Positions 45,699 to 55,698 of a stretch of DNA of 64,000 nt are shown here, piece by piece. Both the position numbers and the translations under genes were made by a program. The notes beneath the pieces are model-generated. The model saw only the letters and a program-made list of their open reading frames with translations, ran no database searches and was not told the DNA's origin. Each line of letters opens with the position of its first letter. Position 1 is the stretch's first letter. The stretch is from Colocasia esculenta (taxonomy: Eukaryota > Streptophyta > Magnoliopsida > Alismatales > Araceae): positions 86,305,968 through 86,369,967 of the forward strand of contig CM024761.1 of NCBI GenBank assembly GCA_014218235.1, read 5' to 3'.

Positions 45699-46533
45699 GT
45701 TTTACTGCATGATAATGTCACAGAAAATTTGTATGATATTATGGTTACTGTTCTCATGTTTGGAACCTATTAGAACTGACTGTTCTACTGTCTACCATGT
45801 TAAGTAAGTATTTCATTGAAATTACCTGTATTCTATGTTAAACTGTTAAAATTAGTTTTTCGATTACGAAAAATATGAAAAATTAGACATGTGACATAAT
45901 ACTTGTAAGAAGCCTATGATAAAAATTTGACACTGTTTTGACACCCGTGGGTACTGTTTGCCTTGAACGAGGGTATTAAATCATGATTAGGTGTGTGTGA
46001 GTTAAACCATGTAAAATTAAATGATTTCCAACATGATTAAGCACTGTTATGATTAAATTGCCAATGTGAAATAGTAATTTCATGTTCTGTAAACTGAAGC
46101 ATGTGAATGAGTTAAATAGTGCATGTGAATAATGTAAACCATGTGATAAAGTGATAATGTGTAATGTGCCAAAATTGACACTGCTACCATAGAAGGTTAT
46201 GGAGCCGTACTATAGTAAAGTCCCTATGGGAAGGCTCAATGTGTATGTGATATCCTATGGGCATTATGATGAAATCCTGGCAGTGGACAAGTACCACTGG
46301 TTAGGGTGGAGAGGGCTTCTGCTGGTTCTGTGTAGTTAACCAAGATTCGTCACTGTATTGCCTAGGTGATGGGCATGTGTTATGTGAATGTGTGTTCTTC
46401 TTTATGGTGGTTCGGAGTATGTGTCACGACAAATTAAGTGTAAAAATGTGAATATGTGAAAATGTGAATATGTAAAATGTGAAGATGTGAAAGTGTTATG
46501 TTAATGTGATAGCATATGAAGTGATGTGAAAAT
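45699..46533 (+). repeat. G1 5' LTR, piece 2 of 3
   Basis: TTTTACTGCATG onward matches 56888-57720. Near the right end (46431-46530) it holds a minisatellite of TGTGAATATGTGAAAA-like units, also present at 57635-57720. Confidence 0.92.
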
Positions 46534-49500
46534 TTAGCACCCCGAAAATTTTAAATACATAAAAGCTCAAATAAATGGAAATAAATAATTTCCATAATAT
46601 TAGAGTGTTTAAACATACGTAGCATTATCGTATGTAATAAAACACTTCGTAAAATTTTATACAAATTATAAATCAACCTCACACATTATTACTAAATATT
46701 CCACATAGAAATTTGTGCCAAGAAAAATCGGATTAGCCATGTTTAAAGTGTATTGCGACTTATTAATCGTAATTCATGAATAAGTCAAAAATCATTATCA
46801 CACATACTGGATGAGTCAGAAAATTAAATCAAATCATATACGGACTTCAAATAATATCATCTAATACCCATAAGAAATTTGGTCAATAAAAATCATTTGG
46901 GCTAGGTTTAAGCGTTATTGTGACCGATTATCGAAATTAGGAAACAAGTCGGAAACCGTTAACACGGAAATACGACGCAACCAAAATTAAATAAAAGTGT
47001 TGGAGAGACTTCCAACATTATATATTAATGACCCAATATCTTAATTGGGCCAATGGACCGCATTTGACCCAAAAATCTAATGAAGCTAGAAAATACATGG
47101 AAATTCGTAACCTAAATAGACTGAAATTAGAAAGAGGCAATTAGAGTTGAATTGGGATGAGAACATACTTTCTTGGCACCCAAATTCGTGCTTAACTATG
47201 TGGGAGGTTTCCTAAAGCCTCACACACTCTAATGGAGGAAAATCTCAAAATAGGAAACTAGTAAGCCAAAAGCAACTCTTCTTTCCTAGTTACAATAGGA
47301 CTCCTAAATACCTTGTTGCTTAAAGCCTCTTCACCCAAACCCTAGGGATGAGTTACAACTTGCTGGGGTCGTGTGGAGGAGCTCTTGTGGCTGGGGCTGT
47401 GAATCGACCACAAGAAGGACATCTTCTTCCCCCATTCGTCTGCTACGACCTGCACAAACCGTCCACTTGAACTCGATCAAAGTAGGCAAACATAAACCAA
47501 CCTTGCAAGGCTTATACCCCTGGAAATAGGGTCAAGTGTACATTCTAACCCAAGTGGAATGCCCCAAATTCCATGCAGTATACACGAGTATTAAGCATTT
47601 TTCCTCCAAGTGGTCTAAAACGGTTTTTTCTGGAAAAATGGGACTTCTTTAACCCAGAAGGTACATTTTCTCGAGCCAAACATTAACATATCCTATACCA
47701 ATGTGTAGAGCATCAAGTTAACTTTCATTTCCCACTGGTTTCATCGAATTCCAATAAGTAGATTTTGGGTTATATGTGTTTTCCCCAAGTCGCGCACTGT
47801 TAGGGTTTTTTTCGATCTTTATATGTTGCATGTAATTCAAGACCGAATTAGAGCAAACCCACAACATGAAAGTTTTTCTACTAGTTGTCCTAGTCATGTC
47901 TTGTGTTGAACATTTTGTCTAAATTCAATAGTTAGAGAGTTATAAGCATGGTAAGAGGGTCACTGCATGACACTACGTTTTCAGGTTGCACTTGGTTTTA
48001 TGTTTGTGTTTGACTTGATTAAAGCCTATCGAAGCCATCCTTGTTTTCTAATTCCGATTTACTGGAAGCACCCTTGCATGTCTAGGTTGGTTTAAAACTA
48101 GTTTTGTGATTTTTCATGCACTGTACAATTTGTTCTTAATTTTAGAACAACCCTATGTCAAAATAGGGAAAGTCTGGCCCGTAATCCAAAGCAATGTCTT
48201 TTCTCTATCGGATTCAGGCACAGACCCTGTGAACGCGATGGCCTAATAGGCCGCGTTCTGAGGTCTTGTCGCGACAGCAAACCCGTCGCATTTTGAACAC
48301 AACGAGCGCCCCGTCGCTATCTCTCTACCTATTCTGACTGCCTTGTCGCGTTCTTCACATCCCCTTGTCACGCTCTGATCTGACCTCGTCGCGACCTTTA
48401 CAAGTGTCCGTCGCGATCTCAGGATTTTTACATGAAACCACTTATTTTCTTGCAAATCTTACCGCTATACCTAAGGTCTATTGAAATTTGATATTTAGCG
48501 TGTAATTCACATGTCTTAGGCCGGATCATTGCATGATGGTTATTTTAATGGCTTAAAAGTGGTAAACCCATTTAAAAAGATTTAATCACACGAATACTAT
48601 TCTAATTGCTTTCGTAATGACGTGATCATTCATGCTACTTATGATTTAATCTTCCTACTGGTCTGCCAAGTTTAAATGATAATTGTTATCTTAAAATCTT
48701 GCATACCATGATTAGTTAAAGTGCATAGTTTTATTCCATGTCATATTGTTAAGTGTTTTCCGCGAGTTTAAAACCGATGGTTTGTGGATTGAGACACGCG
48801 TTCATCACTACACACTTACACGTCTTGGCAGCCCTTTCTTGGGATTTGGAAGCTCTCTACCAGTCGTTCTGAGTCGGTAGACTAGTGACATGTTCTCCAA
48901 GGCCTCCGTAAATCTCCTCTGACACCATGGATTCCACATGGCCGATGAGTTGGTTGTACCATTGAAGTTCCTGGAGATAGCGTGCACTTCCTTTCTCTTC
49001 TTGTTTCCTCCGTGAGTGTGATTTACAATCTAGACTAAAGCCATTACTGTAAGATTGAACTAAATTATAATTGTACCGTTATGCTGCCGAATTTATCATG
49101 AATCATGCTCAATTGTTATTACTAGTTCTGATCATCATCATGAACATGACATTACACATGCTTACTTTTGAATCTCTCACTGGCCATTCTAATGACTATG
49201 TATCTACATTTAAAATTTAAGTGAGATGCTGACCGGACAGTGAGTGTCCAAGGCTCTAGTCTAGCCCCAAGACGGAGAGTCATAAATATACTGTTAACCA
49301 TGGGGTATAATGATTACTGGCGTTGCATCTGCGCTGGGAGTCCGTGCGTGCGTTTTGAATGATAGATACAATAACCACATACACGTGTCATTGTGTACAT
49401 TCTTGATGGATCTTTTCTTAGTGTACTTAGTGTCTACGTGCTTGATTAGTGTTACATGATCGTGCTCGTGCGTGCGTGCTTGCTTGCGGAATATGGCCAT

Positions 49501-50179
49501 CTTGCATTTATTGCAAATAGTGATATCTTGCGTTCTTGACATCAAGTGAAATCTTGTGCTTGTACAAAGTGATTTTATTGCTAGTTCTATCTTGTTATAT
49601 CCTTCTAGATCTCGTTCTATCATGATCTCTCTATCTAGCTTGTTTCATGTTTTTATCATGTTTACGAGTTTTATTCATACTAGCATATCATGGCATTCTT
49701 CGTGCTTACCTAGTTCTAAATTGCTAATCACTTATATCATACCTACATATTGAGATATAAATCCTACTGGCTAGTTTGCTCATTCCTACTTTTTACCTAA
49801 TCTAGGTGACTATGAGATCAAGAGGAAGAGCAAGTCAGGATGGGAATGCGTCCGAGTGATGAGCGTTCCAATTATGAGTCTATCTATAGTTAGTTTTATT
49901 TTGAGTGTTAAACAATGTAGTAGGAAGTGAGGTATTATGTACTTTTGCTTTTATTGAGTCTTAGTCCTGTAAGAGTTTCCATTTGGAATACAATGATTGA
50001 GATTTGAATACATTAGTAGAGTTCAGTATTTGGGCCCTATTATGATGATGTATGTTGTTATACATTTAGTGCGTGCTAGCTAGAGGCTTATTTGCCGACT
50101 GTTCACGTCTCGGGTTATCGACTCGAATTATTTCTGCATCATTATTTATATCCACTGCGTAACTCTCGGGACGTGATAG
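46534..50179 (+). repeat. solo LTR inserted in the G1 5' LTR, relative of the G3 LTR
   Basis: Breaks G1 LTR continuity with perfect AAAAT duplications (46529-46533 and 50180-50184). Starts TTAGCACCCCGAAAAT and ends CTCGGGACGTGATA(G), versus TGTAGCGACC...GGGGCGTGACA for the G3 LTR in sense orientation. Its middle (48090-48430) is the reverse complement of 26470-26870, including AAAACTAGTTTTGTGATT and the GTCGCG array (48268-48415). There is no primer site, polypurine tract or coding sequence, so LTR-LTR recombination removed the interior, or it is a related long LTR of 3.65 kb. It lies in the opposite orientation to G3. Confidence 0.85.
48268..48415. repeat. GTCGCG array in the solo LTR
   Basis: GTCGCG or near variants at 48268, 48285, 48313, 48345, 48367, 48388, 48410. 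The last four intervals are 32-22-21-22, the mirror image of the G3 series. Confidence 0.85.
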
Positions 50180-50184
50180 AAAAT

Positions 50185-50924
50185 ATGTGAATCTGATACA
50201 ATAATGTTAAAACAACAAGCTTAAGATTGGAATAAGTGTTATAAAAGCATGTGAAATTGATTAGATATCATGCTAGGTTTGCTAGTTATTATGTGCATAT
50301 TCCCATTATCAAATTGTATATATAATTGTGAAATGATATGAATAGAAATTGAAACCATGAATCATGTTATATATTATGTGTAGAAAGCATGTGTAGGTTG
50401 TTCATGTTTATTTGTTAAATTGAAATGAAGCATGTACCATGTATTTTTCTCTTATGGATTATAAGAATAGCATGTGTGTGATGTGTGTAAGGATGTTCCT
50501 TTGATTGCTTGTTGAGTCTTTCTTTTTAGAAGACTTATACTTGCTTTGACATACAGGTGAGACAGGTGTCCTTGTACTTGAGGAGGACATAGTGAGGAGC
50601 GACTCCGAGCGAAAGGAGTAGCTGCTTGTGGAGTGCTGTGTTGTTTACTCTTTTCTTTTCAATATGTAAACAATGTTATGGACGATGTTGTTTCATATGG
50701 ACGTATAGTGTGGACAATTGTTCTTTCTTTACTTTCACTATATAGACTATGGAATTATGTGAATGATGATGGAATAATATTTCATTCTATTTCTGCTGTA
50801 CTCTTTTGTTCTTTTTGTACATCTTGACCTATTGTGTAGTATTGGGTAAACGTCCCACTGTAATGACACTCTTTATATCGACATGGATTGGTATAATCGT
50901 ACCGGTATAAGGAGGGTCGTTACA
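50185..50924 (+). repeat. G1 5' LTR, piece 3 of 3
   Basis: Matches 57721-58462 and ends GGGTCGTTACA directly before the primer site. Confidence 0.93.
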
Positions 50925-50929
50925 GAGAT

Positions 50930-50941
50930 TGGTATCAGAGC
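50930..50941 (+). promoter_or_regulatory. primer-binding site of G1
   Basis: TGGTATCAGAGC, perfect initiator tRNA-Met complement, 5 bp after the LTR end. Confidence 0.93.
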
Positions 50942-51293
50942 AATAGGTTGAGAGAGTACATGAATACGCCATCATCTTTACAATATTGGAAAGTCTTTAT
51001 AGAATTTTGTCCATATATGTGGAAAATTTCTAATAAGTAAAGATAGATAAAAAATGGTTAGGACTAAATAACGTAGATTCTAAGTAGATTAAATTGTTTT
51101 TTACGGCTCTGGCGAGCCCGTGGTAGGCGTGTTCTCAGGCTAGGGAGGATGAGCATAGACGTGAGGAGAGGGATGAGCAGCAGCCCAAGCACCCAAGGTC
51201 CCATGGGACTTCATCCACCACCACTGTGACTACGACGTGTTCATGCAAGGCTTGGTTCAGGCAATGCAGACTCAGGCGGCACTACAGGCTCAG

Positions 51294-51377
51294 GTTAGAG
51301 TTGGTAAATAGGAGTAGTCTGTTTTTGTTAAATCCATGATTGTTATTGTATTGCTTATATGTTGCTTGTTGTCTCAG
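51294..51377 (+). other. intron-like GT-AG segment 1 in G1 gag (84 nt)
   Basis: GTTAGAG donor side; pyrimidine-rich TTGCTTGTTGTCTCAG acceptor side with TTGCTTAT upstream as possible branch region. Contains stops in the gag frame; flanks join as QAQ|AQAP in phase 0. Confidence 0.55.
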
Positions 51378-51584
51378 GCTCAGGCTCCAACTCCAGTTCC
51401 CCAGGAGCATGGCCATGGTGGTCCGTCCATCATAAAGAGGTTTAAGATGATGGCTCCACCTTCTTTTAAGGGGGAGTGTCAGCCACTCTTAGCAGAGAGC
51501 TGGATGAGGGAGGTTGAGAAGATCTTTCGAGCCATCAGGTGTGCTGAGGAGGATAAAGTTAGCCTGGCCACCTACATGCTTCAG

Positions 51585-51660
51585 GTACTTAAAGTTTATG
51601 TACATGTGTTAAGTTAAGGTGTTGTTTAGATTGGTGCTTATGGGTTGTGTTTTGCAAGAG
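51585..51660 (+). other. intron-like GT-AG segment 2 in G1 gag (76 nt)
   Basis: GTACTTAAAG donor, TTGTGTTTTGCAAGAG acceptor (AAG or GAG usable). Joins MLQ to RADVLW, where related gypsy Gags are continuous. Confidence 0.55.
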
Positions 51661-52386
51661 AGAGCCGATGTTTTGTGGGCCTCCGTACTTCGCACCAAGT
51701 ACGAGGATGGTGCCATAGAGGTAACTTGGGCCGATTTCATGAGGTGTTTTCGGGCCAAGTTCATCCCCGAGCACATCCAGGACAAGATGGAGCAGGAGTT
51801 TCTCTCTCTTACTCAGGACTCCATGACGGTCTTGGAGTATGACTCCGGGTTTGCGAAGCTCTCTGAATATGCTCCCCATATAGTTACTGATGAGCGCAGG
51901 AAGGCTAAGAAGTTCGTGATGGGTTTCAATCCATCACTGAGGTCAAGGCTTGTGGCTTTTAACCACCACACTCTAGACGAGGCTCTCAGCGCAGCATGCA
52001 GACAAGAGAGCGAGATGGACCAGTATCTGGAAGAGAAGAAGGCAGTGCAGAAGAGGTTCGCAGAACATTTCCAGAGGAAGGACAGGAAGAAGGCCGTGTA
52101 CCAGTCATCGCAGCGTCCAACGGCAATGAGTCAGCAGGCAGTTACACCGCAGTCCCACGGTTTCTAGCCCAGCGACAAGAAGGCGTGTCCCCATTGTGGT
52201 AGAGCACATGGCGACACCAAGTGTTGGAAGTTGGCAGGGAAGTGTGTCACGTGCAGCAGTACCGAGCACCAGATTCGGGATTGCCCTAGACTCCAGCATG
52301 TGCAGCGTGGAGCGCCAGCCCCAGCAGCAGTAGCAGCGGCAGCACCAGTGACAGGGAGACCAGGAAGGCCTTGAGCCTAGGCTCAA

Positions 52387-54160
52387 GTGTTTTCACTAGG
52401 ACGAGAGGGTGCGGGGCAGGCCGAGAATTTCACGGATGGTACAGTTTTACTCATGGGTGTGCATGCTCGGGTATTGTTTGATACCGGTGCCACACACTTG
52501 TTCGTTTCCGAGCGGTTTGCCAAGCAGTTAGTAGTAGAGTCTGGAGTAGAGGCAGAGGAGTTAGAAGTCCCTTTGTCTGTGCACACATCGGCAGGTACGG
52601 TATCGACCTAGAAGTGTATTTCGTCTTTACCTGTGTGCATTGGGGACCGAGGCTTATTTGGGTGCTTCTATTTGCTCAAGATGAAGGACTATAATACTAT
52701 TCTAAGTCTAGATTGGCTTGTGGAGCACTATGCCTTGGTGGATTATAGAGGGTAGAAGATTACTTTTCGTATTCCTGGTGAGGATGAGTTCTCACATCCG
52801 TTGCCAAGGAACTTAGCGGGAAGGTTTGTGATCTCTGCCATGAAGGCGATGAGGATGATGAACAAGGGTTGTGACGCTTTTCTGGCCAGTATGGTCTTAG
52901 TCCCTAAGGCTGATCAGTCACCGACCCTTGAGAAGATTGAGGTAGTGCAGGAGTTTCCAGATGTGTTTCCTGATGATTTGTCTGGATTGCCACTGGCTAG
53001 GGAGATAGAGTTTACTATAGAGTTGCTTCCAGGCACGTCTCCTATATCTAAGGCTCCATATCAGATGGCACCTGTGGAATTAGCTGAGCTGAGGAAGTAG
53101 TTTATAGGATTTGCTGATAAAGGGATTTATTCACCCTAGTGTGTCACCATGAGGCGCACCTGTATTGTTCGTGAAGAAGAGGATAGTTCCCTCAGGCTGT
53201 GCATTGATTACAGGAAGCTTAACCAGATGACTGTGAAGAATAGGTATCCCTTGCCGCAGATTGATGATTTGTTCGATCAGCTGCAGAATGCATCGGTGTT
53301 CTCTAAGATTGATCTGCGGTTTGGATATCATCAGTTGAGGATCAAGATTGAAGATGTGTCCAAGACTGCTTTCAAGACTCGTTATGGACACTATGAGTTT
53401 CTTGTGCTTTCATGGATCTCATGAACAAGGTGTTTAGGCCATATTTGGATAGTTTCGTTGTGGTGTTCATTGACGATGTGTTAGTCGATTCTCCGGATGA
53501 GGCTACACACTGTGAGCATTTAAGGGTTGTTTTGGAGGTTCTACGAGAGCACAAGCTATATGCAAAGTTCAGCAAGTGCGATTTCTAGATGCACGAGGTT
53601 CATTTCCTCGGTCATGTTATCTCAGGCGCTGGAGTTGCAGTTGATTCGGCGAAGGTCCAGGCAGTGTTAGATTGGGAGATTCTAAAGACCCCATCGGAGA
53701 TTCAGAGTTTTCTTGGGTTAGCAAGCTATTACAGGCGATTCATTGAAGGCTTTGCATCTATCGCCGCACCTTTGACTAAGCTAACCAGGAAGGGTGTGAA
53801 GTTTGTGTGGTCTGATGATTGAGAGAGTAGTTTCTAGTTGCTGAAGGAGAAGCTACATGTACACCAGTTAAAGGAGCATGAGCGTAACTATCCGACCCAT
53901 GATTTGGAGTTAGCGGTTGTGGTTCATGCACTGAAGATCTGGAGACACTATCTTTATGGTGTCAAGTTCAAGGTGTTCACTGACCATAAGAGTCTGAGGT
54001 ATCTTTTCTCACAGAAGGAGTTGAACCTGCGGTAGAGACAGTGGATTGAGTTTCTCAAGGACTACGACTTCGAGCTTCAGTATCATCTAGGGAAGGCGAA
54101 TGTCGTGACGGATGCTCTCAGCAGGAAGAGATCTTTGCTTAGGAAGGATTGGAAGATGCT
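52387..54160 (+). pseudogene. pol: G1 protease, RT and RNase H, with internal deletions
   Basis: Protease 'VLFDTGATHLFVSERFAKQL' near 52475, later 'DYNTILSLDWLVEHYALV'. RT leader 'VVQEFPDVFPDDLSGLPLAR'; stops near 53098 and 53138 with a shift; then 'LRLCIDYRKLNQMTVKNRYP' and 'FSKIDLRFGYHQLRIK'. At about 53410 'HYEFLVL' jumps to 'MDLMNKVFRPYLD', deleting the PFGL(T/M)NAP block. The FIDD box is at about 53466 ('VVVFIDDVLVDS'). 'FLGLASYYRRFIEGFASIA' follows. Near 53850 a second deletion removes the first RNase H Asp region; the frame resumes at 'HQLKEHERNYPTHDLELAVV' and 'FTDHKSLRYLFSQKELNLR', then 'VVTDALSRKR'. It cannot make active RT or RNase H. Confidence 0.88.
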
Positions 54161-54199
54161 TGAGGATGCATCATGTGCGATGACTGAGTTGGACAGCAG

Positions 54200-55649
54200 T
54201 TATGTCAGGCTTTCGTGGCTCAGTTGTCTATCCCGTCTATGGTTCTGGATGAGGTGATCGAGCAGCAGAGAGCAGATCCGAGGCTTCAGAAGATGGTGGG
54301 CAAGGCAGGCATTGCTCGAGATGAGGATGATGTTATTAGATTTCAGCATTGAGTTTGTGTTCCTGATGTTGAGGATGTTCGTGAGCATGTTCTTGCAGAA
54401 GCTCACAGGTCGAGGTTCCCTATTCATTCGGGGAACACCAAGATGTACCAAGATTTGAAGAGATCTTTCTGGTGGTTTGGTATGAAGAAGGATGTGGCCA
54501 ACTTCGTGTCTAGATGTTTGGGGTGCCAGCAGGTGAAGGCCGAGCGTTAGCGACCATCGAGCCTTATGCAGAAGATGGAGATACCTGTATGGATGTGGGA
54601 AGCTATCACTATGGATTTTGTGACGGGTTTGCCCAGATCAGCTAAGGGCAATGACTCGATTTGGGTGATTGTAGATCATTTCTCCAAGACGGCGCATTTC
54701 TTACCTATGAAGAAGAAGCAGTCCGTGGAGAGTTCGACTAGGATGTATGTTTGCAGTATAGTGAGATTGCATGGTGTGCTGAAGTCTATTATTTCTGATC
54801 GACACCTGAGGTTTACTTCGAGGCTGTGGCAGGGTCTTCAGGATGATTTGGGTTCTCAGCTAAAGCTTAGTTTGGCATTTCATCCCCAGACAGATGGCCA
54901 GTCAGAGAGGACTATCCAGACGCTCAAGGATATGTTGAGAGCGTGCGTGCTTGATTGGAAAGGTGATTGGGAGCGTCATCTACCTCTTGTGGAATTCTCC
55001 TACAACAATAGTTTTCATGCTAGCATTGGCATGGCTCTGTTTGAGGCTTTGTATGGGTGGCCATGTAGATCTCCTTTGTGTTGGGAGGAGACAGGCGATA
55101 GGCAGCTAGTTGGTCCAGAGTTGGTGCAGGAGACTTCGGATAAGATTCAACTTATCAGGTAGAGATTGGTTGTGGCACAAGATAGGCAGAAGAGCTACGT
55201 CGTCAATAGAAGGAAGGATTTGGAGATCGAGGTTGGCGAGCATGTATTTCTTAAGGTTTCGCCTACCCGACGCATTGTCAGGTTGGTAGGCACAACAAGT
55301 TGAGTCCTAGATTCATTGGCCAATTTGAGATTCTAAGGCAGATGGGTAGCGTGGCATATGAGCTAGCTTTACCCCAGCGTTAGCTAGTGTACACCCAGTT
55401 TTCCACGTATCCATGCTCAGGAGGTATGTATGTGATCCGTCGCATATTATTAGTCACGAGCCCGTGGAGATTCAGCCAGACTTGTCGAATGTAGAGCACC
55501 TAGTATCTATCCTAGACCGGAAGGTTCAGCACATCAGGAACAAGAGCATTGCATCGGTGAAGGTATTATGGAGGAACTTCTCGCAGGAGGAGGCAACATG
55601 GGAGCTTGAGGACGCCATGAACAAGAAGTATCTCCACTTGTTTGGTTAG
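54200..55649 (+). pseudogene. pol: G1 integrase with chromodomain-like tail
   Basis: The zinc module ('HRSRFPIHSGNTKMYQDLKR', 'CLGCQQVKAE') is in a frame shifted from RNase H, with a stop near 54350. A 198-codon open frame (54566-55162) holds the core: Asp in 'TMDFVTGLPRS', Asp in 'IISDRHLRFTSRLWQGLQ', Glu in 'DGQSERTIQTLKDML'. Then 'VGEHVFLKVSPTR', a frameshift near 55280, 'KLSPRFIGQFEILRQMGS', a stop, and the tail 'SILDRKVQHIRNKSI' with 'EEATWELEDAM', ending at 55649. The tail resembles a chromodomain. The catalytic triad survives. Confidence 0.88.
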
Positions 55650-55682
55650 TATTTTCGTTATAACTTCGAGGACAAAGTTTTC

Positions 55683-55698
55683 TATTAGGGGGAGAGGG
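55683..55698 (+). promoter_or_regulatory. polypurine tract of G1
   Basis: TATTAGGGGGAGAGGG directly before the LTR start TGTAAGGCC. Confidence 0.9.

Larger units (their letters stand above)
51215..52380 (+). pseudogene. gag: G1 Gag, with two intron-like interruptions
   Basis: Frame 'DYDVFMQGLVQAMQTQAALQ' runs to 51293, is interrupted by 51294-51377, and resumes 'AQAPTPVPQEHGHGG' to 51584 ('SLATYMLQ'). It is interrupted again by 51585-51660, and resumes 'RADVLWASVLRTK' to a TAG at 52165. Both interruptions start GT, end AG and leave the reading frame in phase. The core 'FIPEHIQDKMEQEFLSLTQ' and 'YDSGFAKLSEYAPHI' is typical gypsy Gag. After the stop come two zinc knuckles, 'CPHCGRAHGDTKC' (spacing x3 before His) and 'CVTCSSTEHQIRDC'. 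The start codon is not identified. Confidence 0.82.

Noticed and set aside
46534..50179. A complete small retrotransposon in place of a solo LTR
   Set aside because: No internal LTR boundary, primer site, polypurine tract or coding domain found in the 3.65 kb.
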